Assembly: GCA_022826515.1 (NCBI GenBank)
Contig: JAJDUT010000048.1
Span: 1-18,907, forward strand
DNA: 18,907 bases
Direction of reading: 5' to 3'
Source of the DNA: Candidatus Latescibacterota bacterium
GTDB taxonomy: Bacteria > Latescibacterota > UBA2968 > UBA8231
Below the pieces are notes generated by a model, which worked only from the letters and a program-made list of their open reading frames with translations, searched no databases and was not told the DNA's origin. The position numbers and the translations under genes were made by a program. Numbering within the stretch: the first letter of the stretch is position 1; each line of letters begins with the position of its first letter. This document shows positions 6,927 to 14,110 of this stretch, in pieces.

Positions 6927-7640
6927 TTACACACTTGGATGCCGCAGTCGCTGCAACTCGTCGGGCAGGTGCTCGGTGCGGTTGAGATATCTGATAACCG
7001 TGGTGCCGGGCGCGAGTGCGATGCGGGTAATCGCCGTGTTGTCGTGCTCGTAATAGGAGCCGTCGTCTGGTGCTTGGTTGCCCAGGGCCGAAAGCAGCAG
7101 GCTCATAAAGCCGCCGTGGGTCACGAAGCCGATGCGCGTCTCTTCCCCCGCCCGCGCTCGCAAGTCTGCGGCTACGCCGATAGCGCGGCGCTGGGCCTGC
7201 TGATTCGTTTCCTTGCCCGCGTCCCACCATCCGTCCTCGCCGACTTCCGCCGATGGGATGCTAGTGGGAAAACGCGCGGCAATTTCCGCTCGCGTCAGGC
7301 CGGGATAGCCAACGGTTCCCCGCTCGCCGCCGTGGTCGAGGAAAATGCCGCCCATCTCGTGAATAGCCACCCAGATTTCCGACTTCGATTCCATTGCCTG
7401 TTCGATCGCTTGCGCCGTGTGTAGGGTGCGGATCATTGGACTGCAATAAAGCTGATCGAAAAAGGGTCGATCCTCTGCGCGCTCATCCAGGGCGAGGTGC
7501 AACCCCTTTGCTAGATACGCAGCTACCCGCTCGGCCTGTACTCGGCCTTTAGCGGTCAATTCGGGATCAGCGACGCGCTGGCTGACATCGGTCAGCGCGT
7601 TGTTGATGGACTCGCCGTGGCGAATCAGAAATAGGTCCAT
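6927..7640 (-). CDS. Histidine phosphatase (phosphoglycerate mutase-like)
   Basis: The protein carries the branch-defining RHGES at residues 7-11, whose His8 is the phosphorylated nucleophile. It also has LTAKGRVQAERVA, YCSPMIRTLHTAQ and the second catalytic His in GFVTHGGFM. This is the phosphoglycerate mutase-like superfamily; the substrate is not determined, and a small-molecule phosphatase is more likely than a glycolytic mutase. The frame continues upstream to ATG 7715, where a near-copy of the first 17 residues occurs (see repeat at 7597-7746). ATG 7640 is chosen because GAGG lies 5 nt before it, while ATG 7715 has no clear ribosome site. It gives a 237-aa protein; the longer form would be 262 aa. 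It leads the operon phosphatase-glcD-glcF-mutarotase, so it might act on phosphoglycolate, which would feed GlcDF; this is inference. Confidence 0.85.
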   Translation of the reverse strand: MDLFLIRHGESINNALTDVSQRVADPELTAKGRVQAERVAAYLAKGLHLALDERAEDRPFFDQLYCSPMIRTLHTAQAIEQAMESKSEIWVAIHEMGGIFLDHGGERGTVGYPGLTRAEIAARFPTSIPSAEVGEDGWWDAGKETNQQAQRRAIGVAADLRARAGEETRIGFVTHGGFMSLLLSALGNQAPDDGSYYEHDNTAITRIALAPGTTVIRYLNRTEHLPDELQRLRHPSV

Positions 7641-7746
7641 GGCATCCTCAAAAGTGATATGGTTATCGAGGGCGTTGTTGGTGGACTCGCCGTGCCGGAT
7701 CAGAAACAGGTCCATGGCATTCTTGACAGTAGTATGGATAGTGGTT
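7597..7746. repeat. Imperfect 75-bp tandem duplication over the phosphatase gene start
   Basis: Two units, 7597-7671 and 7672-7746, are in register at an offset of exactly 75 bp. The coding half (first about 44 bases) differs at only four positions: three synonymous third-base changes and one Ile-to-Thr. The half upstream of each ATG is more diverged but still alignable (GGCAT..CT at the same place in both). Because 75 is a multiple of three, the first copy can be translated in frame with the gene, giving MDLFLIRHGES twice, 25 residues apart. The duplication fills most of the short space before the divergent aminopeptidase gene. Confidence 0.85.
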
Positions 7747-7784
7747 AGTGGTTAATGACCACCTACTACCGAACCACCAACGTT

Positions 7785-9272
7785 ATGGATATTAAAGTAA
7801 TTCAAGGAGCTATTCAAAAACAGGACGCGGACGTCCTCGTGGTCAACCTCTTTGCCGGAGCGCGCCCTGGCGGTGCTACGGGCGCGGTTGACCAAGCCTT
7901 AGACGGTCAAATCTCGGCGGCGATTGACCTCGGCGACTTCGAGGGCAAGGCTGGCCAAACCTTACTGCTGTACACGCACGGCCAGATCCCAGCGCCGCGC
8001 GTCCTCGTCGTCGGCTTGGGCGAGCAGGAGGGTTTTGATCTCGAACGGGCGCGCCGCGCCGCTGGTACAGCTATCGGCACCCTCGACCGCTTAGGTGCCA
8101 AAAGCGCGGCCACCATCTTGCACGGCACGGGCGCGGGCAACCTGCCCGTCGAGCCGGCCGCGCAAGCTGTAGCCGAAGCCTCATTGTTGGCGGCCTATCG
8201 CTTTGACGAGTACCGCTCGCGTCCTCAATCGCAGTCGCTGGCCAAGCTGTGCATCGTAGAATTTGACTCGACTAAGCTCACAGAGGCGCGGCGCGGTGTT
8301 CGTCGGGGACGAGCCCTCTCCGAGGCCACCTGCCTCGCCCGTGACTTGGTCAATCACCCAGGAGGCGAAGTGACGCCGGCCTACCTAGCACGCACGGCCC
8401 GCCGCCTCGCCAAAACCCACGATCTGCGCTGCCGGGTCTTCAGCTCAAAGGGCTTGGCCGAGCTAGGCATGGGTGCCCTAGTGGCTGTTGGCCAGGGCAG
8501 CGCCAACAAGCCGCGTTTTATCGTCCTTGAACACGGCCCCCGCAAGGGGGATCCGCTGGTGTTTGTCGGCAAGGGCATCACCTTTGACAGCGGCGGCCTC
8601 TCGCTCAAGAGCGTCGAGGGCATCCGCACGATGAAGACCGATATGTCCGGCGCTGCTGCTGTCTTGGGCGCGATGCAGGCGGTGGCCGCGCTCGGCCTCA
8701 AGCGGCGGGTCGTCGGCCTGATTGCCGCGGCCGAGAACATGCCATCCAGCACTGCCTTCCGCCCCGACGACGTGCTGCGCACCCTTGCAGGCAAGACCAT
8801 TGAGATCGTCAGCACGGACGCCGAAGGCCGCCTCGTCTTGGCCGATGCACTCGCCTATGCGACCCGGTACGAGCCAGCCGCGGTCGTCGATCTGGCGACC
8901 CTTACCGGCGCTTGTGTAACTGCGCTGGGGCACCACGCCTCGGGCCTGTTTGCCAACGACGACGGCTTAGCGGATCGGCTGATCGACGCCGGGGAGCAAA
9001 CTGGCGAGCGGCTCTGGCGTCTGCCGCTGTGGCCCGAGTACCGCGACCAGATCGACAGCGACATCGCCGACATGAAAAACTCTGGCGGTCGGCCAGCGGG
9101 TGCCAGTACGGCCGCGGCGCTTTTGGCTGAGTTCACCGACTACTCCTGGGCGCACCTCGACATTGCCGGCACTGCTTGGTGCACAAAAGCCAAACCCTAT
9201 GTGCCGCGAGGCGGCGTCGGCATCGGCGTGCGCTTGTTGACCCAACTTGCCCTCGATTGGAGCTCATCATGA
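7785..9272 (+). CDS. pepA: Leucyl aminopeptidase, peptidase family M17
   Basis: This is a cytosolic di-metal aminopeptidase that removes N-terminal residues, notably Leu, from peptides. The N-terminal macro-like domain (about 1-160) is followed by the catalytic domain. It carries VGKGITFDSGGLSLK (metal-binding Lys263 and the Asp), MKTDMSGAAAV, and the M17 signature as STDAEGRL beginning at Ser343. Most family members have Asn there; the metal ligands Asp and Glu are kept. PYVPRGGVGIGVRLL closes the protein. ATG 7785 (MDIKVIQGA) gives the family-like start; ATG 7755 would add ten residues. Neither has a clear ribosome site. A TTGACA at 7723-7728 could be a -35 box, but no good -10 follows. The TGA overlaps the next gene's ATG by 4 nt. 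It is divergent from the phosphatase operon. Confidence 0.92.
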   Translation: MDIKVIQGAIQKQDADVLVVNLFAGARPGGATGAVDQALDGQISAAIDLGDFEGKAGQTLLLYTHGQIPAPRVLVVGLGEQEGFDLERARRAAGTAIGTLDRLGAKSAATILHGTGAGNLPVEPAAQAVAEASLLAAYRFDEYRSRPQSQSLAKLCIVEFDSTKLTEARRGVRRGRALSEATCLARDLVNHPGGEVTPAYLARTARRLAKTHDLRCRVFSSKGLAELGMGALVAVGQGSANKPRFIVLEHGPRKGDPLVFVGKGITFDSGGLSLKSVEGIRTMKTDMSGAAAVLGAMQAVAALGLKRRVVGLIAAAENMPSSTAFRPDDVLRTLAGKTIEIVSTDAEGRLVLADALAYATRYEPAAVVDLATLTGACVTALGHHASGLFANDDGLADRLIDAGEQTGERLWRLPLWPEYRDQIDSDIADMKNSGGRPAGASTAAALLAEFTDYSWAHLDIAGTAWCTKAKPYVPRGGVGIGVRLLTQLALDWSSS

Positions 9273-10258
9273 CTATTCGCACGATTCACGTAGGGGCTGG
9301 TGGCCGCGGCCGCTGGCCCCTGAACCGCTTCCGCGACCGCACTGACTTTGAGGCCGTCGCCTTAGTCGATGTCAATGAGGAGAACCTCGCCACGGCGCGG
9401 GAGACTACCGGCCTTGGCGAAGAGGCGTGTTTTTCTACGCCGGCCGATGCCCTACAAGCCGTTGACGCGGACGCGGTGGTGGTCATTACGCCGCCCGACT
9501 TGCACGCCGGTCAGTGCTTGGAAGCGGTCCGCGCTGGCAAGCATGTACTGGTGGAAAAGCCTTTCACCAAAGACCTCAGCCAAGCGCGGCAAATCGTCGC
9601 CGAGGCGTCCGAGCGCGGCCTCAAGGTCGCTGTCACTCAAAACGCCCGCTACTATCCGCCGGTCTTAACCATCCGCCGCTTGCTGCAAAGCGGCGAATTG
9701 GGCCATCCTTCCTTTGGCCTGATGACCAAATACGGCTGGCGTCCACGAGTGCATCATTCGGGCGCGGACCAGCACGCCTATTTGTGGGAGCGCGGCATCC
9801 ACGACTTCGACCAATTGCGCCACTTGCTCGACTCCGAGCCGCGACGGCTGTTCTGCAACAGCTTCAACCCGCCTTGGAGTCCGTACAGCGGCGGCGCGGC
9901 CATCGACGGCTGGATCGAGTTCCACAACGGCACCACGTTCAATTTCCAATGCACCTTCGCCACGCACAAAGGCGGCTCTAGCTGGCGGCTGGATTGCGAG
10001 AAGGGTACGGTCGAAGAGGTCTCCGGTGGCTTGGCGCTCCGGCGGCCTGGAGCCGATGCCGACGAGATCATACCGATGGATGAAAATCCCCATCCCGAGG
10101 AAGTCCTCTTAGACGGCTTCCGCGACTACGTGCTCAACGACGTGGAGCCGCCCTTTTCCGGCCCGCGCAATTTGGCCACGGTGGGCCTGATCAACGCCTT
10201 AGGAGCCTCGTCAGAGCAAGGCGTTGTGATCGACTTTGACGAGTACATGGCGGGATAA
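9269..10258 (+). CDS. Gfo/Idh/MocA-family NAD(P)-dependent oxidoreductase
   Basis: The 329-aa protein has an N-terminal Rossmann fold with the dinucleotide motif VGAGGRGRWP at residues 7-16 and the acidic LVDVN that selects the cofactor. The family signature VLVEKPFTKDL contains the EKP whose Lys is catalytic. The C-terminal alpha/beta domain includes WERGIHDFDQLRHLL, where the His of HDFDQ is the usual second active-site residue. It oxidises or reduces a sugar, inositol or related polyol; substrate unknown. ATG 9269 is chosen because it overlaps the aminopeptidase stop as ATGA and has GGAG 6 nt upstream. The longer open frame is shadow sequence inside pepA. It is co-transcribed with the M17 and M19 peptidase genes, an unexpected pairing. 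Confidence 0.92.
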   Translation: MTIRTIHVGAGGRGRWPLNRFRDRTDFEAVALVDVNEENLATARETTGLGEEACFSTPADALQAVDADAVVVITPPDLHAGQCLEAVRAGKHVLVEKPFTKDLSQARQIVAEASERGLKVAVTQNARYYPPVLTIRRLLQSGELGHPSFGLMTKYGWRPRVHHSGADQHAYLWERGIHDFDQLRHLLDSEPRRLFCNSFNPPWSPYSGGAAIDGWIEFHNGTTFNFQCTFATHKGGSSWRLDCEKGTVEEVSGGLALRRPGADADEIIPMDENPHPEEVLLDGFRDYVLNDVEPPFSGPRNLATVGLINALGASSEQGVVIDFDEYMAG

Positions 10259-10262
10259 AGCA

Positions 10263-11285
10263 ATGGACGAACAGACCGCTCGCCGCTTGCACCAAGACTC
10301 CTTGGTCATTGATTCGCACAACGACAGTATCGTCGCCCTGATTCGTCGGGGTATGTCCATCGACGGCGCACAGCGCGCTGATTTTCACCAGCGCGACGGG
10401 GCTGTCGCTTATTTGCGCCAGTACCAGTCGCCGGACGACGGCGTTCAGCTCGACTTGCCCAAGGCGCGCGAGGGCGGGCTGGATGCGGCGTTTTTCGCCG
10501 TTGATTGCACCCGTCCTTGGGGCAATCACTTGCTCTACTGCATGGATGCCTTGGGCCATTTTTTGCAGGAGGTGGAAGAACACAGCGGGGACATTGCCAT
10601 TGCGCGCTGCGCGGCGGACATTGAGCGCGCTCGTGCCGAGGGTCGCCTAGCGGCCGTACTGGCAGTGGAAAACAGCGATGCACTGGAGAAAAGCCCTCAC
10701 ATCCTGCCGCTGCTCTACCAGTTGGGCGTCCGCGCCATGACCCTCACCCACAGCACCCGCTCTTGGGCCGGAGATGGCTGCGAGGTCGCAGGGGGTGGTG
10801 GCCTGACCGGCTTTGGCCGCCAGCTACTGGAGCAGATGAACGAGTTGGGTGTGGTCGTCGATGTATCGCATCTCAACGAGGCGGGCTTTTGGGACGTGGT
10901 CCAAGCGGCCCAAGCTCCCTTTATGGCCACCCATAGCTGCTGCCGCGCCCTCTGCGACCACCCGCGTAACCTCCGCGACGAGCAGCTCCGCGCCCTCGCC
11001 GAAAAGGGCGGGGTCGTGGCCATCACGTTTGTCCCGGACTTTATCGACGCGCACAACCCCACCTTCGACGGCCTGCTCGATCACATTGAACACGCGGTCG
11101 CCGTCGCTGGCATCGACCACGTCGGCTTGGGGTCGGATTTTGACGGCGGCGGCCTATTATTGGAAGACGCGACCTGCCTGCCGGACATTGCGGTGGGCTT
11201 GGCCAAACGCGGCTATGCCGAAGACGATGTCCGCAAAATTCTCGGCGCGAACCAACTGCGGTTCCTGCAACAGGTCATCGGCTGA
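10263..11285 (+). CDS. Membrane-dipeptidase-like metallopeptidase, family M19
   Basis: This 340-aa TIM-barrel amidohydrolase matches renal-dipeptidase-type M19 enzymes, which cleave dipeptides, often with a D-residue in second position. Visible motifs are VIDSHNDS (DxH metal ligands), AVLAVENSDAL (bridging Glu), MTLTHSTRSWAGDG, VVVDVSHLNE, ATHSCCRALCDHPRNL (two His ligands) and VGLGSDFDGG (Asp). No signal peptide or membrane segment is present, so it is cytoplasmic, unlike the mammalian enzyme. The start at 10263 lies 4 nt after the oxidoreductase stop. The frame could begin 9 codons earlier, overlapping that gene, but MDEQTARRLHQDSLV is the natural beginning. It overlaps the convergent M32 gene by 11 bp at the 3' ends. 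Confidence 0.92.
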   Translation: MDEQTARRLHQDSLVIDSHNDSIVALIRRGMSIDGAQRADFHQRDGAVAYLRQYQSPDDGVQLDLPKAREGGLDAAFFAVDCTRPWGNHLLYCMDALGHFLQEVEEHSGDIAIARCAADIERARAEGRLAAVLAVENSDALEKSPHILPLLYQLGVRAMTLTHSTRSWAGDGCEVAGGGGLTGFGRQLLEQMNELGVVVDVSHLNEAGFWDVVQAAQAPFMATHSCCRALCDHPRNLRDEQLRALAEKGGVVAITFVPDFIDAHNPTFDGLLDHIEHAVAVAGIDHVGLGSDFDGGGLLLEDATCLPDIAVGLAKRGYAEDDVRKILGANQLRFLQQVIG

Positions 11286-12774
11286 GGCCGTAGAGCGCTC
11301 CGAACTTCTCCCACAAGTAGTCGATGAAGTAATCGGCACTCAGCTTCGCGTCCGTGACCTCCTCGACCAATTCACTGGCCGTCGCCCGCGCGCCGCGCGC
11401 GTGGATTTTCTCGTTGAGCCAAGTCTTGAGCGGCACGAGCTCGCCCTGTGCGATCTGCGATTCGAGGTCGGGCAAGTCCTGGTGGGCTTGGTGAAAAAAC
11501 TGGGCTGCGTACAGATTGCCCAGGGTGTAGGTTGGGAAATAGCCCAGCAAGCCGCAGGACCAGTGCGTGTCTTGCAGCACGCCGAGGGCGTCGTCGGGAG
11601 GACGGATGCCCAAGTATTGCTCCATCCGCTCGTTCCACACCGCGGGCAACTCGGCCACGGCAACTTGTCCCTCGATCAGGTCGCACTCCAGTTCAAAACG
11701 CAGCAGGATGTGGAGGTTGTACGTCACCTCGTCGGCCTCGACCCGGATCAGCGATGGCTCGACTTGATTGACTGCCGCGTAAAAGGCATCTAGATCGACC
11801 GCGCTGAGTTGCTGGGGAAAGAGCGCTCGCAGTTTGGGCAGGTAATGGGTCCAGAAGGCTTTGCTGCGGCCGACCATGTTCTCCCATAGCCGCGATTGCG
11901 ACTCGTGAATGCCCAGCGAGACGCTCGCGCCGGCCGGGGTGCCGATCGCATCGGCGGGTAGGCCCTGTTCGTACAGCCCGTGCCCGGCCTCGTGGATGGT
12001 GCCAAAAAGCGAGCCGGGCAGCCAATCGGCACTGTAGCGCGTGGTCAGCCGCACGTCGTCGCGGGAGGTGCCTGCGCAAAACGGATGCACCGCCAAGTCG
12101 AGCCGCCCGGCCTCCAGGTCAAAGCCCATGTCCGCCAGCACCTGTTGTCCCAAAAGCTCCTGTTGTTCTATGGGGTACTCTTGGTCGAGTACGCCCTGCG
12201 CTGGGTACTTTCCGGTGGCGGTGATTTGTTCGACTAGCGGTACGAGTTGCGCTTTGAGCTGGGCAAAAACGGGGGCGATTTCCTCGGCCCGCGCATAAGG
12301 CTCGTACTCGTCGAGCAGCGCGTTGTACATTGCGCCTTCGTAGCCGACCCGCTCGGCGACTTCCTTTTTGAGCGCGACTATTTTCTCCAGCCAAGGAAGG
12401 AAGAGCGCGAAGTCCGATTTTTCTCGCGCCTCGATCCAAGCCTCGTGCCCCAAAGATTCGGTCTGGCTCAGTTCGACGACCAATTCCTTGGGCAGCTTGA
12501 GCGACCGGCTCTGCTGGCGGTCGATTTCGCGGACGTTGACGGCCTCATCGCCTGTTAGCTCGGCGTCCTTGAGATCGGCTACGAGCGCGACTAGCTCCGG
12601 TGCGGTGAGCCGTTCGTGGTACAGACCGGCCAAGGTCCCCATCGCTCTGGCCCGCATGGCTGCGCCGCGCGGCGGCATATAGGTCTCTTGGTCCCAACCC
12701 ATCAACCCCTGCGCGTGGCCTATGTCGGCTAGTTCGCGGAGGCGTTCTACAAAAGCGTCATACGTACTGCTCAT
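11275..12774 (-). CDS. Thermostable carboxypeptidase Taq-type metallopeptidase, family M32
   Basis: The 499-aa protein has the full set of M32 motifs: HPF (230-232), DVRLTTRY (240-247), the zinc site HEAGH (261-265) with HESQSRLWEN (290-299) providing the third ligand Glu291, and the later IRVEADEVTYN. Most family members have HEFGH; the Phe-to-Ala change is outside the ligands. It is a broad-specificity cytoplasmic carboxypeptidase that trims C-terminal residues. Length equals the family's usual 490-510 aa. AAAGG lies 7 nt before ATG 12774. It is convergent with the M19 gene and divergent from the enolase-superfamily gene, so it is transcribed alone. With M17 and M19 next door it forms a peptide-degradation block. 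Confidence 0.93.
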   Translation of the reverse strand: MSSTYDAFVERLRELADIGHAQGLMGWDQETYMPPRGAAMRARAMGTLAGLYHERLTAPELVALVADLKDAELTGDEAVNVREIDRQQSRSLKLPKELVVELSQTESLGHEAWIEAREKSDFALFLPWLEKIVALKKEVAERVGYEGAMYNALLDEYEPYARAEEIAPVFAQLKAQLVPLVEQITATGKYPAQGVLDQEYPIEQQELLGQQVLADMGFDLEAGRLDLAVHPFCAGTSRDDVRLTTRYSADWLPGSLFGTIHEAGHGLYEQGLPADAIGTPAGASVSLGIHESQSRLWENMVGRSKAFWTHYLPKLRALFPQQLSAVDLDAFYAAVNQVEPSLIRVEADEVTYNLHILLRFELECDLIEGQVAVAELPAVWNERMEQYLGIRPPDDALGVLQDTHWSCGLLGYFPTYTLGNLYAAQFFHQAHQDLPDLESQIAQGELVPLKTWLNEKIHARGARATASELVEEVTDAKLSADYFIDYLWEKFGALYGLSR

Positions 12775-12880
12775 GGCGTTGCCTTTCTTTGCGTTAGGTT
12801 AAATTAACGGTTGCTCGCTGGCGAATTTTTGCGTGTCTTCTGTCCATCAATCTGTGACCCCATCATCCTCGGAGGCTCCC
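12775..12880. other. Divergent intergenic region with an 11-bp AT-rich palindrome
   Basis: This 106-nt gap must hold the start signals of both the M32 gene (minus) and the enolase-superfamily gene (plus). A perfect palindrome GTTAA-A-TTAAC lies at 12798-12808, about 25 nt upstream of the M32 start, and could be an operator or part of a promoter. No convincing -35/-10 pair is seen on either strand. GGAGG at 12871-12875 is the ribosome site of the plus-strand gene. Confidence 0.3.
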
Positions 12881-14110
12881 ATGAAGATCACCCACGCTGA
12901 AGCCATTGCCCTCAACATTCCCTTTTACGCCGATCACGTCACCCGCGCCATGCAGCGCGCCTCGACCCACGACGAGCGCGTGTGGATCGTGCGCTTGGAG
13001 ACGGACAACGGCCTCGTGGGCTGGGCCGACAATCACGGCCAGCCATCGGTCGATGGCCTCGTCGGGCAAAACCCGGCCAGCCTGATAAACCGCGACGATA
13101 TTGGCTTTGGGCCGCAAGTCGCCTGCCTCGACCTAGTGGGCAAGGACAACGGCGTGCCCGTACACGAACTGCTCGGCGTCAAGCTCCGCGACCGCTGCCC
13201 CATCTCTTGGTGGGACATAGATATGCCGCCCCAAGACTGGGTCGCCGAGGCCGAAGAATCGCTAAGGCGTGGGTACACCACCTTTAAGATGAAGGCCCGC
13301 CCGTGGCGCGACATCATCGCCCAAACCGATGCGGTCGCCAAGGTAGTACCGGCCGACTACAAATTCGACGTTGATTTCAACGGCTTTTTGCTCAATCAAG
13401 CCAAGGCCGAAATCATCTTGCAACAGCTCGACGAAAACCCCAACGTCGGCATGTACGAAAGCCCATTTTATCTGCACACGGACGTAGATGGAGCGCGGAT
13501 TTTGCGCGAGCGAGTGCGCAAACCCATTGTCGAGCACTACCAAGACCAATATCTGCGCAACAACTGCTGCGACGGTTTCGTCATCGGCGGTGGCGCGACC
13601 GATACCCGGCGGGCAGCAACCCTCGCGGCCGCTCAAAACAAGCCCTTTTGGCTCCAACTCGTCGGCGCTGGCATGACCACTACGTATGCGGCCCACCTCG
13701 GCTCGGTGCTCTCGCACGCCCAACTGCCCTATATCACCTGCCACGAGCTTTGGGAGGACGACCTGCTGCAAGAGCCTATTGAGGTCCGCGACGGCTATAT
13801 GCCGGTTCCAGATGCGCCCGGCTTGGGCGTCTCGGTGGATGAAGAGGCGATTGCAAAGTACCGGGTGGATCCCGCCGAGCCGACGCCCAAGCACCGCTAC
13901 TTGGCCCAAAAGCGCATTCTCCGCGTGTACTGGCCGGGTGACGGCAAAGCGCGGGAGTGGGAATTTACCGCTGAAACCCACTATCAGCGGGCCTTCTACG
14001 CTGGCAACATCCCCGGCTTTGAGCAAGGCGTCGATTTGGAAGTGATTGAGGACGACAACAGCGCGGCCTTCCAAAAGCGGCACGAGGCTCTGTTGGCGCA
14101 AGGGCGCTAG
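12881..14110 (+). CDS. Enolase-superfamily (mandelate racemase/muconate lactonizing enzyme-like) protein
   Basis: The 409-aa protein resembles acid-sugar dehydratases and related members of the enolase superfamily. It has the N-terminal capping strand MKITHAEAIALNIPF and then CLDLVGKDNGVPVHELLG. The KxK catalytic pair is at Lys136 and Lys138 (TFKMKARPW). Metal ligands appear to be Asp165 (DVDFNG) and Glu193 (YESPF), with Glu218 (KPIVEH) as the likely third. Two oddities: the capping region between WADNHGQ and CLDLVGK is about 30 residues shorter than usual, and some 75 residues follow the barrel, including ILRVYWPGDGKAREWEF. ATG 12881 is chosen because GGAGG lies 5 nt upstream; an earlier GTG-type start at 12833 is not needed. 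Reaction unknown. It faces a TIM-barrel isomerase gene with overlapping stops. Confidence 0.85.
   Translation: MKITHAEAIALNIPFYADHVTRAMQRASTHDERVWIVRLETDNGLVGWADNHGQPSVDGLVGQNPASLINRDDIGFGPQVACLDLVGKDNGVPVHELLGVKLRDRCPISWWDIDMPPQDWVAEAEESLRRGYTTFKMKARPWRDIIAQTDAVAKVVPADYKFDVDFNGFLLNQAKAEIILQQLDENPNVGMYESPFYLHTDVDGARILRERVRKPIVEHYQDQYLRNNCCDGFVIGGGATDTRRAATLAAAQNKPFWLQLVGAGMTTTYAAHLGSVLSHAQLPYITCHELWEDDLLQEPIEVRDGYMPVPDAPGLGVSVDEEAIAKYRVDPAEPTPKHRYLAQKRILRVYWPGDGKAREWEFTAETHYQRAFYAGNIPGFEQGVDLEVIEDDNSAAFQKRHEALLAQGR

Noticed and set aside
6913..7230. Upstream extension of the glcD reading frame by 106 codons
   Set aside because: It overlaps the phosphatase gene, encodes Arg- and Pro-rich shadow sequence and has no family similarity; MDHAALI at 6912 is the normal start.
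7723..7751. TTGACA upstream of pepA as a full promoter
   Set aside because: No acceptable -10 box occurs at 16-18 nt (candidates such as TAGTGG match poorly), and the hexamer lies within the degenerate duplication.
8811..8834. Asn-to-Ser change in the M17 signature (STDAEGRL) as an inactivating mutation
   Set aside because: The metal-binding Asp and Glu and the catalytic Arg are intact; the first position of the signature is not a ligand, so activity is expected.
9176..9268. Earlier start of the Gfo/Idh/MocA gene inside pepA
   Set aside because: The extra residues are out-of-frame pepA sequence; ATG 9269 has GGAG upstream and yields the canonical Rossmann start.
13262..14101. A 279-codon open frame antisense to the enolase-superfamily gene
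   Set aside because: It is a high-GC codon-position shadow; the opposite strand has clear catalytic motifs.
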